5,737 nucleotides of DNA from a bacterium (GCA_030629485.1 DAOVOW010000151.1:1-5737); one strand, 5' to 3'. Positions 1-5,730 are shown, counted from the first letter of the stretch. Notes: generated by a model from the sequence alone, not told the origin. Made by a program: numbers and translations.

Positions 1-326
1 GTCGAGAGGTGAAACCGGAGTTGATGCATCATTCAGATCGCGGTGGTCAGTATGCCGCAACAGAGTATCAAAAACTGCTCACAAAAACGGAGATGATTTG
101 CAGTATGAGCCGTAAGGGAGATTGTTGGGACAACGCGCCGATGGAGTCATTCTTTGCGACACTGAAAACAGAACTGGTGTATCGAGAACAATTCAAGACA
201 AGACAGGAGGCCAAAGCGAAGATATTTGAGTATATCGAAGTCTTTTACAACCGTCAACGCCGTCATTCGTCACTGGGAATGAAAAGCCCGGTTGACTTCG
301 AGCGAAGGCAAACCCTATCTTCTTAG
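1..326 (+). CDS. IS3-family transposase OrfB, C-terminal part (5' end cut by window)
   Basis: This is the C-terminal half of a DDE transposase with an rve/integrase core, which catalyses strand transfer of the insertion sequence. The reading frame is open from base 3 with no start, so the gene enters from the left; the GTG at 9 is only an internal valine. Counting from that codon, HHSDRGGQY carries the second catalytic Asp (residue 10) and DNAPMESFFATLK carries the catalytic Glu (residue 46), giving the D-35-E spacing of IS3 transposases, with the usual Lys seven residues after the Glu. The conserved C-terminal block FEYIEVFYNRQRRHSSLG follows, then SPVDFE. The C-terminus looks complete (TAG at 324-326), so this part is not decayed; whether the whole element is active cannot be judged. 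Its base composition is more AT-rich than the genes to its right, as expected of an incoming element. Confidence 0.95.
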   Translation, partial: REVKPELMHHSDRGGQYAATEYQKLLTKTEMICSMSRKGDCWDNAPMESFFATLKTELVYREQFKTRQEAKAKIFEYIEVFYNRQRRHSSLGMKSPVDFERRQTLSS

Positions 327-328
327 CC

Positions 329-353
329 TGTCCGTTTTTTCGGGGGAAGATCA
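329..353 (+). repeat. Right terminal inverted repeat of the IS3-family element
   Basis: Immediately after the transposase stop the sequence runs TGTCCG, six T, CGGGGG, AAGATCA. Position just behind orfB, the ending in CA and the abrupt change into a foreign open frame support this as the right terminal repeat bound by the transposase. The left partner is outside the window, so the repeat length is inferred. Confidence 0.7.
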
Positions 354-779
354 CACCGCCGCGCTATCGTAGTCGCCTGCGCTAAAAAAGTCGGAGGCAA
401 GGGTGTACAGCGAATCGGTCCGCGGCGACACCTCCCGGTGTTGTTGGAGAGGATCATCGATATAAGGCCAACTTAGAAAGAACAGGAAAATGACGGCGGT
501 GAAGATATACCCTCGCCCAACCTGTGGCCAGTGCAGATTGGGCAGGCGAGTCATCCGATACTCCGACCCGATGCACCCCAAAAGGATGGCGATGAGCGAA
601 AACCTGCGTATCACCTCGTGAACTAGGTAGGAGCGCAGGGGCCAGATCGGTATCCAGAAGATGGTGTACCATTCCGTCTTGATGTAGGGGAACTTCGGTC
701 GCTCCGTCAGCAGTTGATGCTCCGGCGGCACGGCGTGACCGTATAGAGTCGTGCCAACACCACAAACAGTAAACGACAC
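351..779 (-). pseudogene. Membrane protein with probable TPR start, truncated by IS insertion
   Basis: The frame codes for 141-142 residues from a GTG start at 779, supported by AGGAGG eight bases upstream. The N-terminus contains GVGTTLYG and then KTEWYTIFWIPIWPLRSYLV (residues 34-53), a pattern I associate with small uncharacterised membrane proteins in which a 'T-W-...-F-IP-PL-SY' block precedes hydrophobic helices; no function is known to me. Hydrophobic segments lie at about 60-71 and 90-106. The last visible stretch, SLYTLASDFFSAGDYDSAAV, has the spacing of the first helices of a tetratricopeptide repeat, so the intact protein probably continued into a TPR region. The frame stops with TGA at 351-353, which is exactly the end of the IS element, so the natural C-terminus has been separated from it. 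The remnant may lie on the far side of the IS. The fragment could still be translated. Confidence 0.7.
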
Positions 780-787
780 CCGACGAA

Positions 788-793
788 CCTCCT
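788..793 (-). promoter_or_regulatory. Ribosome binding site of the truncated membrane protein gene
   Basis: AGGAGG on the minus strand, eight bases before the GTG at 777-779. It is a full Shine-Dalgarno match and decides that start. Confidence 0.8.
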
Positions 794-967
794 GCAGCTT
801 GTGTACTATCTCATTAGTGAGCTTCTAATCAAAGGAACACTACGGTGCCCACCCCATTATGTCAATTACATTTTCCGGGTTTCGTCGATCCCCCCCCAAC
901 AAAACCCCTTACCAACCCTCCGGTTTTTGCTTACATTGCTGCGCATGAGAAAAGAACTTTCCCACCC
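794..967. other. Divergent intergenic region and leader of the peptidase gene
   Basis: No gene is supported here. The frame of the peptidase stays open upstream to a GTG at 845, but the residues encoded are proline-rich and unlike any N-terminus of the family, and no ribosome site precedes 845. The stretch includes a run of eight C at 890-897 followed by further C-rich, A-rich sequence. It must hold promoters for the two divergent genes, none of which is clear-cut. Confidence 0.5.
805..832 (-). promoter_or_regulatory. Weak sigma70-like promoter candidate for the minus-strand gene, with a palindrome between its boxes
   Basis: On the minus strand TTGATT (827-832) and GATAGT (805-810) are separated by 16 bases; each matches four of six consensus positions. 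Between them lies CTCATTAGTGAG (810-821), symmetric in 10 of 12 positions, which could be an operator or chance. On the plus strand of the same segment TCTAAT (824-829) is a possible -10 for the peptidase gene, but without a well-spaced -35. All of this is pattern matching only. Confidence 0.25.
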
Positions 968-973
968 AAGGAG
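968..973 (+). promoter_or_regulatory. Ribosome binding site setting the peptidase start at GTG 980
   Basis: AAGGAG ends six bases before GTG 980. The start it indicates puts a textbook signal peptide at the very N-terminus, while the longer in-frame start at 845 has neither a ribosome site nor a sensible N-terminus. Confidence 0.8.
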
Positions 974-979
974 ATAATC

Positions 980-2476
980 GTGAGCGTTCGCATCGTCATC
1001 GCACTTTTCACAACGCTGCTCATAACAGCAGCAGCCACGCAGGGCGAACCAAAAACAGACGGAGCGGTAAGCACGGGACTGATCGAACAGTATCAGAAAC
1101 AACTCGAAGACAACGGTGACCCGGCCTTCCTGATCAACGCCATCACCAATAACAGCATCAAGGACCTCTCGCTAAGCCGCGAATTGCTGTTGACTCACAA
1201 CGATATCGTGAATCATTCCCTGAAGTCGGCCGGCATCTCCAACCAGAAGTCCTCCGGCCGCTGCTGGATGTTCGCCGGGTTCAATGTTCTCACACCCGAC
1301 CTCGCTACCAAGATGAAGCTGAGCAAGTTCGAACTGTCACAATCGTATCTGGCTTTTTGGGACAAGATGGAGAAATCGAATCTCTTTCTCGAAGACATCA
1401 TCCGCCTTGCCGACAAGCCGATCAACGACCGCGAGCTACAGATTGTTCTGGAAAGCCCGATCGGCGACGGCGGCTGGTGGCATTACTTCGCCGGTCTGGT
1501 CGACAAGTACGGCGTGGTGCCGATCAGCGCTATGCCGGAAACCAAACAGTCCAGCAGCACCGGGATGCTCAACAAGCTGGCGACATCCAAGCTCCGCGGT
1601 TTCGCTTCGGAGTTACGTCAGATGCATGTCGACGGCAAGAACGAAAAGGAGTTGCGCCGGCGCAAGGAAGCAATGCTGGCCGATATCTACACGATCCTTG
1701 TTTTCACCTACGGCCAACCCCCGACCGAGTTCACGCTGCGCTACGAACTGGACAAGAAGGATGAAAAGAAGGACGAGACCGACTCGACCGACCTGGACAT
1801 CGGTGAGGATGACGGCGATGAGGATGACGACAAGGACGACAAACCGGAGATTATCGAGGCCGAGTACACCCCTGCCTCGTTCTATAAAGAGTTCTTTGGC
1901 GGTGAACTGCCGGAGTACGTGGCGCTGTGCAACAACCCGACCCGCGAGTACGGTACGCTCTATCAGATCCAGACGAGCCGCAATATGTTTGAGATAGAGG
2001 ATTTCGTAATCCTGAACTTACCGATTGAGCGACTAAAGCACTACTCGGCCAAATCGCTCCTGGACTCACAGGTGGTCTGGTTCGCATGCGATGTCAGTAA
2101 GCAGAACTATGGCGACTCCGGTATCTTCATGGAAGGCATCTACGACTATAATCGCACCTTTGGGATGGATTTCAAACTGAGCAAGAGGGATCGGATAGCC
2201 TTCAAGGACATCTCCCCCAACCACGCTATGGTGCTGATGGGTGTCGACACGGCATCCGACGGCACGCCGGTCAAGTGGCTGGTCGAGAACAGTTGGGGTT
2301 CCAAGAAAGGTGACGACGGTAACTGGTATCTGTACGATGACTGGTTCAGTGAGTACGTGCTGGTCACGATCATCGACAAGCGCCAGATGGAGGAAGCCGA
2401 ACTGGAAATGCTCAGGAAGAAACCGCTCCCTGTTGAACCGTGGGACCCGTTCTTTCTGGCACTGCGGCGGCTGTGA
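980..2476 (+). CDS. Exported C1B cysteine aminopeptidase, bleomycin hydrolase/PepC family
   Basis: The product (498 residues from GTG 980) is a papain-fold cysteine peptidase of the bleomycin hydrolase family, which typically forms hexameric aminopeptidases that trim peptides from the N-terminus. The catalytic set is complete: Gln89 and Cys95 in NQKSSGRCWMFAGFN, His415 in SPNHAMVLMGV and Asn437 in VENSWGS. Family landmarks GDGGWWHYFAGLVDKYGVVP and FVILNLP are present, as is a C-terminal WDP block. Residues 1 to about 22 (MSVRIVIALFTTLLITAAA, then TQG) form a signal peptide, so it should act in the periplasm or outside, unlike the cytosolic PepC of lactobacilli. An insert at about 258-290 is almost entirely Asp, Glu and Lys. 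The C-terminus ends WDPFFLALRRL, slightly longer than the usual PepC ending in WDPMGALA. It is divergent from the truncated membrane gene and followed after 186 bp by the FAD oxidase. Family assignment is secure; substrates are unknown. Confidence 0.93.
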   Translation: MSVRIVIALFTTLLITAAATQGEPKTDGAVSTGLIEQYQKQLEDNGDPAFLINAITNNSIKDLSLSRELLLTHNDIVNHSLKSAGISNQKSSGRCWMFAGFNVLTPDLATKMKLSKFELSQSYLAFWDKMEKSNLFLEDIIRLADKPINDRELQIVLESPIGDGGWWHYFAGLVDKYGVVPISAMPETKQSSSTGMLNKLATSKLRGFASELRQMHVDGKNEKELRRRKEAMLADIYTILVFTYGQPPTEFTLRYELDKKDEKKDETDSTDLDIGEDDGDEDDDKDDKPEIIEAEYTPASFYKEFFGGELPEYVALCNNPTREYGTLYQIQTSRNMFEIEDFVILNLPIERLKHYSAKSLLDSQVVWFACDVSKQNYGDSGIFMEGIYDYNRTFGMDFKLSKRDRIAFKDISPNHAMVLMGVDTASDGTPVKWLVENSWGSKKGDDGNWYLYDDWFSEYVLVTIIDKRQMEEAELEMLRKKPLPVEPWDPFFLALRRL

Positions 2477-2488
2477 CAAGGGCTCGTG

Positions 2489-2512
2489 GTGTCGGGCGTC
2501 TCTGCCCGACAC
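2489..2512 (+). repeat. Perfect 9-bp hairpin, copy 1 of an inverted hairpin pair
   Basis: Stem GTGTCGGGC, loop GTCTCT, stem GCCCGACAC, starting 12 bases after the peptidase stop. It could slow or end transcription, but no T-tract follows. Read on the opposite strand it closely resembles the hairpin at 2594-2617, so it is better seen as a member of a small palindromic repeat family. Confidence 0.75.
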
Positions 2513-2593
2513 TTCTGGGATTCTCAATACGCAGTGAGACTCAGGATATTGGATTGAGACACTGCGCGCGAAGCGCGAAAGACAGGCTTGCCT

Positions 2594-2617
2594 GCGTCAG
2601 GCAGAGACACCTGACGG
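2594..2617 (-). repeat. Second, inverted copy of the hairpin family
   Basis: Stem CGTCAGG (2595-2601), loop CAGAGACA, stem CCTGACG (2610-2616). Aligned with the reverse complement of 2489-2512 it matches 18 of 24 positions; the six-base core AGAGAC is identical, and two stem pairs differ by compensatory changes. The two outermost and innermost pairs of copy 1 are not kept. An overlapping smaller hairpin (TGCCTG, CGT, CAGGCA at 2589-2603) competes with it. Confidence 0.65.
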
Positions 2618-2662
2618 CACGTAGATATGCCTGTAACCAAACCAACGGAGTGTCCATAGACC

Positions 2663-4024
2663 GTGGATATCATTACCCGCTTAAGCGAATTCATACCGCC
2701 CGACCGGATGTCGATCCATCCGGATGAGTTGGCGGTGGTGTCGAAAGACGAGTCGACGCTCGAACCGGTGTTGCCTCAGGCTGTCGTCTGGCCGGCTGAT
2801 GCTGATGAGATCAGTCGCATTGTGATTGAATGTCGTGAAACTCAGACCCCGATAACCACCCGGGGCGCCGGCAGTGCCCTAGAGGGTTCGACCATACCCG
2901 ATGTCACCGGTATTGTCCTTGATGTTAGCCGCCTCACCGACATAATCGCCCTGTATCCTGACGACCTGCAAGTAACGGTGCAGCCGGGCATTATCTACGA
3001 TGACCTCAATAATAAGTTGAAGGACGAGGGGCTCTTCTTCCCCCCCGCTCCCGGTGGCTCCGGCGATATCGCCACCGTCGGCGGTATGGTGTCGACTAAC
3101 GCCAGCGGCATCTATTCGGTCAAGTACGGCGGCACCCGCGAGTACATTCTGCAATTGGAGATCGTGACCGGCACGGGCGAGAGGATGACGGTCGGGTCCC
3201 GGGCGGCTAAACGATCCAGCGGCTACAATCTGGTCGACTTGATAGTGGGCTCGGAGGGAACGCTGGCCATCATAACGGCCATCACGCTCAAGCTGGCCGG
3301 TTTGCCGGAGGCGCGGCGGCAGACAGCGTTCAAGTTTGCCGACGACATATCGGCAGCCAAAGCGGTGTCGGAGATGTGCCGTTATGGATTGGATTTGGCG
3401 GCGGTGGAGTTTCTTGACCGGGCCTTGATCCACGCCCTGAATCGGTTGAAAGATTACGGCCTTGAGGAAGTCCCCTGTCTGTTCCTGGAATTCCACGGCC
3501 CGGAAGCTGTGCTTGAAAGCAACGCCGAACTGGCTGAGTCTATCTGCACTGAACTGGGCGGCGCTCCGCTGGTGTTAGCCGATGGTCAGCGACCGTGGGA
3601 GATTCGTCACTACGCCACCGACGCTGTCAAGCATCTCAAACCGGGTCACGGCATCATACGAAATGATGTCGCCTTCCCTATCTCGCGGCTGCCGGAGATG
3701 GTTAAGTTCTGTCACGAGGCGGCTGGTGAGGTCGGCTTGACCATTCACACCTTCGGCCATGTCGGACTGGGCTTGTTGCACGCCCTGATCCTGGCCCGAC
3801 GCGAGAACACCGAGGAATGGCAGGCGGGACTTAAGCTGAGCGACCGGATTATTCGCAAGACCATCGAACTGGGCGGCACGATTTCCGGCGAACACGGTAT
3901 CGGCCTCGGTCACAAGAACCTGTTCGAACTTGAGCACGGCCCGGCGGTGGAACTAATGCGCAAGATCAAACGGCAATTCGATCCCGACAACATTCTCAAT
4001 CCGGGCAAAATCTTCGATCTCTAA
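2663..4024 (+). CDS. FAD-linked oxidase, GlcD / D-lactate dehydrogenase type
   Basis: The 453-residue product is a VAO-fold flavoenzyme that oxidises a D-2-hydroxyacid (glycolate, D-lactate or similar) using FAD. The FAD-binding half runs to about residue 212: the pyrophosphate loop TRGAGSALEGSTIP (66-79), APGGSGDIATVGGMVSTNAS (129-148), KYGGTREYI and SSGYNLVDLIVGSEGTLAII (185-204). The C-terminal FAD-oxidase half includes NDVAFPISRLPEM, FGHVGLGLLH (364-373) and GGTISGEHGIG, keeping His366, His373, Glu410 and His411 of the metal/substrate site. The usual Asp and Asn of the G-D-G-N loop are replaced by Leu. GTG 2663 gives a full-length N-terminus; CGGAG lies 12 bases upstream, rather far. No GlcE, GlcF or Fe-S partner is within the window. 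It is convergent with the GNAT gene. The family is certain; the substrate and electron acceptor are not. Confidence 0.92.
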   Translation: MDIITRLSEFIPPDRMSIHPDELAVVSKDESTLEPVLPQAVVWPADADEISRIVIECRETQTPITTRGAGSALEGSTIPDVTGIVLDVSRLTDIIALYPDDLQVTVQPGIIYDDLNNKLKDEGLFFPPAPGGSGDIATVGGMVSTNASGIYSVKYGGTREYILQLEIVTGTGERMTVGSRAAKRSSGYNLVDLIVGSEGTLAIITAITLKLAGLPEARRQTAFKFADDISAAKAVSEMCRYGLDLAAVEFLDRALIHALNRLKDYGLEEVPCLFLEFHGPEAVLESNAELAESICTELGGAPLVLADGQRPWEIRHYATDAVKHLKPGHGIIRNDVAFPISRLPEMVKFCHEAAGEVGLTIHTFGHVGLGLLHALILARRENTEEWQAGLKLSDRIIRKTIELGGTISGEHGIGLGHKNLFELEHGPAVELMRKIKRQFDPDNILNPGKIFDL

Positions 4025-4036
4025 ACTCTCCCCTGC

Positions 4037-4050
4037 CGGTCACCCGACCG
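4037..4050 (+). terminator. Small hairpin after the oxidase stop, possible weak terminator
   Basis: CGGTC, loop ACCC, GACCG, 12 bases after the TAA. The stem is only five pairs and no T-run follows, so termination here is doubtful. A second, looser pairing is GGTACA (4057-4062) with TGTACC (4090-4095). Confidence 0.2.
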
Positions 4051-4126
4051 AACCGAGGTACATCGTGGAAGGCAGTCCGTACTCGGCGCTGTACCCCGCC
4101 TAAAGGAAGCGACAGGTGGAAGTCTC

Positions 4127-4198
4127 CGTCATATTGGCGAAAGCCAGTATCCAGTCTGTAAGTCCGGAACTGGATGCCGGATCAAGTCCGGCATGACA
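4127..4198. repeat. Multi-hairpin dispersed intergenic repeat (roughly 70 bp)
   Basis: An outer pair GTCAT (4128-4132)/ATGAC (4193-4197) encloses TGGC-GAAA-GCCA (4135-4146), ATCCAGT (4149-4155)/ACTGGAT (4169-4175) and ATGCCGGA (4174-4181)/TCCGGCAT (4187-4194). The right part, TGGATGCCGGATCAAGTCCG followed by GCATGAC, and the left CGTCAT...GCGAAAGC pattern match from memory a type of intergenic palindromic repeat present in many copies in very different bacteria. It lies between convergent genes. Function is unknown; it might act as a transcript end or as a non-autonomous mobile palindrome. Confidence 0.7.
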
Positions 4199-4269
4199 AA
4201 GCGTTCTGTCGGGCTCCGGAACACTCCTCGATACATGACACACCCCCGTTTGTCCATCTTCGGTAACAT

Positions 4270-5361
4270 TTATTGTGAGGCAATTCGGTCTCTGAGACGC
4301 CTGGCCAGCTTGCCTGCATAGTGATAGGCCGACACCAAGCCGGGAATACGGCGCAACAAGGTTTTCGCCTTGGCGGGGAGGTAGCCTGTCACGAACGGGA
4401 AGAATCTTGGGGCATAGATCCAGAGATGGCGGTAGCTGTGTTTTTCGCATAGCCACTTGTCATGCCAGGGCATGTCAGTGAGGCAGTCGATTTCGTCGAT
4501 GTCGTCCGCGGCGAAGGCTCTCCTGACAGTCTGTTCGAACAGGATGTTACCGGGTGCGTACGATGCGCAGGACTCGTCGTAGCTTATCCGCTTGATAATC
4601 AGACGACGTCCCATTTTGACCGCCAGTTGGGCTGCCACCACCCGGCTGTCGACCTCCATAAAGTGCCATTCCAGCCAGCCAAGTTGCGCCAGACGCTGGA
4701 TTGCCTCCCGATAGAAGGACAGCACGGATGGATCGGAATCGATCGCGAACCCGGCCTTGCCTCTCCAACTGGCAGCGTCGACTTTGAGGAAATCCTGCAT
4801 TCTCGCTTCAATTGAGTCGCCGGCCGACAGAAAGACGAATTTCACGTCGTTGAGTCGGTTGAGTTTGTGGTGCGCCTTGGTGTGAGCGCGACGAGTGTTG
4901 CGGCTGAGGGTCTTATAGAAAGCATCGAAGTCACCGACCGTCGCAAGGAATGATCCGGAGTCGCACTCTTCGTGATACTGGCGAACGGACCTGGGTCCCT
5001 CTCCAATGAACTTGAACAACGGGGAGGTCGACGACAACCTAAGCATCACCAAATGATGCCAACGTTGGTTCACCTTGTCCAAAGCCGTCAGGATGGCTGT
5101 GATTACTGCCGACTCCCGCGAGCTATCGGCTAACAGATCCACCGAATAGGTGTGAGGACCATACATTGTGCGCAATCGCACGCTGTCTATACCAAGCACG
5201 CGGTGAGGACAAATCAGCAGCGGTAGCACACCCACCAGATCGGAGCCGTCAAAAGCAAACACCACGGTCCAGCGCTCGTCCTCGTGCAGCCGGTATTTCA
5301 CGTAGGGAATGATCCAGGCGAAAGAACTCATCGGAAGAGGTCGCGGGGCCGCTAACGCCAA
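4270..5361 (-). CDS. GNAT-family acyltransferase, CelD/BioF2-like; N-terminus interrupted upstream
   Basis: The product belongs to the acetyltransferase group typified by CelD/BcsL and BioF2-like proteins (Pfam Acetyltransf_6), often linked to cell-surface polysaccharide or envelope clusters; acyl donor and acceptor are unknown here. Visible landmarks, counted from TTG 5361: SFAWIIPYVKYRL (13-25), WTVVFAFDGSDLVGVLPLL (31-49), basic segment SRNTRRAHTKAHHKL (153-167), FLKVDAASWRGKAGFAI (191-207), EWHFMEVDSRVVAAQLAVKM (231-250), and YDESCASYAPGNILFEQ (261-277) as the acyl-CoA fold. The C-terminus is basic. The ORF is complete to TAA at 4270-4272. Neither TTG 5361 nor ATG 5331 has a good ribosome site, and the same frame upstream, beyond a TAA at 5377-5379, encodes what looks like the missing N-terminus. 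The gene is therefore probably a pseudogene, or makes a shortened protein. No transposon or polysaccharide gene neighbours are visible. Confidence 0.8.
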   Translation of the reverse strand: MALAAPRPLPMSSFAWIIPYVKYRLHEDERWTVVFAFDGSDLVGVLPLLICPHRVLGIDSVRLRTMYGPHTYSVDLLADSSRESAVITAILTALDKVNQRWHHLVMLRLSSTSPLFKFIGEGPRSVRQYHEECDSGSFLATVGDFDAFYKTLSRNTRRAHTKAHHKLNRLNDVKFVFLSAGDSIEARMQDFLKVDAASWRGKAGFAIDSDPSVLSFYREAIQRLAQLGWLEWHFMEVDSRVVAAQLAVKMGRRLIIKRISYDESCASYAPGNILFEQTVRRAFAADDIDEIDCLTDMPWHDKWLCEKHSYRHLWIYAPRFFPFVTGYLPAKAKTLLRRIPGLVSAYHYAGKLARRLRDRIASQ

Positions 5362-5505
5362 TTGGTCCCAAGCCGGTTAATGACAGATGAGAGCCTCGAG
5401 GTCCGTGATGATCTCAACCGTGACGTTGTGCGGCGGTTGACGTTCGATGCTATCAGTTGAGTTCGGATTCAACGGGACCGACTTAGGCTGGTTCGATTTC
5501 TCCAC
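5362..5505 (-). pseudogene. Upstream N-terminal part of the GNAT gene, separated by an in-frame TAA
   Basis: In the same frame as the GNAT ORF, 42 codons from GTG 5505 lead to TAA at 5377-5379, then PAWDQ joins LALAAPRPL of the ORF. The last residues before the stop, VTVEIITDLEAL, and PAWDQLA after it look like the first strand and helix of this family, where an acidic residue often stands before the P-x-W block; TAA is one base from GAA. GTG 5505 is preceded by AGGGAG with a short four-base gap. The frame is open upstream to TAG at 5533-5535. Other possible starts are TTG 5472 and TTG 5520. Confidence 0.55.
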
Positions 5506-5560
5506 AACTCTCCCTGACAATAATGCTTCGACCTACCGGCCACCGGATGACGCCAGCCTC

Positions 5561-5569
5561 ATTCTATCA
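5561..5569 (-). promoter_or_regulatory. Extended -10 promoter candidate for the GNAT gene
   Basis: TGATAGAAT on the minus strand has an extended -10 TG and five of six matches to TATAAT. No good -35 is at the right distance. It lies about 55 bases before GTG 5505, where a promoter for the longer GNAT frame would be expected. Confidence 0.3.
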
Positions 5570-5717
5570 GTATCGTCAAACGCTGCCCTAAAGAACAGCT
5601 TGGCCGACAGGCTGACAACTAATTTTCCCCAACTGAACCGCTTGCTCTTTGTATCTGCGACATATTTGCAACCTTGACCGGGTCATGTCCGTCTAATCCA
5701 ATAAGTCGAATAACAGC

Positions 5718-5722
5718 GAGGT
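5718..5722 (+). promoter_or_regulatory. Ribosome binding site for the gene at the right edge
   Basis: GAGGT lies eight bases before ATG 5731, with AGGA also at 5723-5726. It supports a real translation start at the window edge. Confidence 0.5.
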
Positions 5723-5730
5723 AGGACCTT

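Larger units (their letters stand above)
1..353 (+). mobile_element. Right end of an IS3-family insertion sequence (left part outside window)
   Basis: The segment consists of the 3' part of an IS3-type OrfB transposase followed two bases after its stop by a terminal-repeat-like sequence ending in CA. The left end, OrfA and the first half of OrfB lie before the window. The boundary is placed at base 353 because the sequence there reads, from the outside in, TGATCTTCCCCC, matching the TG...CA ends usual in IS3 elements, and because the adjacent minus-strand gene is open right up to this point. A boundary at 355 (TGTGATC) is an alternative. The 3-5 bp target duplication cannot be checked without the other end. 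Confidence 0.85.
2477..2662. other. Palindrome-rich spacer between the peptidase and oxidase genes
   Basis: No gene is visible in these 186 bases. They are packed with inverted repeats: 2489-2512; TCTCAAT (2522-2528) with ATTGAGA (2553-2559); CGCAGTG (2530-2536) with CACTGCG (2560-2566), which would cross the previous pair; CGCGC-GAA-GCGCG (2565-2577); CAGGC-TT-GCCTG (2583-2594); and 2595-2616. TGAGAC is repeated directly at 2535 and 2555. None is followed by a T-run, so simple intrinsic terminators are not indicated. The spacer looks like a mosaic of small dispersed palindromes. Confidence 0.6.
5536..5730. other. Divergent intergenic region
   Basis: No gene is supported between the upstream frame of the GNAT gene and the gene starting at 5731. 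The plus-strand frame open at 5447-5677 lacks a ribosome site and family-like features and overlaps the GNAT N-terminal region, so it is not called. A TTGACC at 5674-5679 has no properly spaced -10. Confidence 0.5.

Noticed and set aside
329..353. T-run with short CCG/CGG arms after the transposase as an intrinsic terminator
   Set aside because: The stem is only three pairs and the sequence is better explained as the IS terminal repeat.
890..897. Run of eight C as a possible phase-variation tract
   Set aside because: It lies well before the chosen start and ribosome site and not between promoter boxes that can be identified, so no effect can be argued.
845..979. N-terminal extension of the peptidase to GTG 845
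   Set aside because: The encoded residues are proline-rich and unlike the family, no ribosome site precedes 845, and the start at 980 has AAGGAG and begins a signal peptide.
2879..3496. 205-codon minus-strand frame inside the oxidase gene
   Set aside because: It is an antisense shadow; the plus-strand protein carries the FAD-binding motifs.
4064..4102. Twelve-codon frame from GTG 4064 (after GAGGT) to TAA
   Set aside because: It has a reasonable ribosome site but is too short and has no recognisable product or conservation evidence; chance is likely.
4207..4214. TGTCGGGC matching one arm of the 2489-2512 hairpin
   Set aside because: Only eight bases with no partner arm nearby; likely chance.
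4462..4815. 117-codon plus-strand frame inside the GNAT gene
   Set aside because: It is an antisense shadow; the minus-strand protein shows clear family motifs over the same bases.
5447..5677. 76-codon plus-strand frame
   Set aside because: No ribosome site, no family-like pattern, and it overlaps the probable N-terminal region and promoter of the minus-strand GNAT gene.
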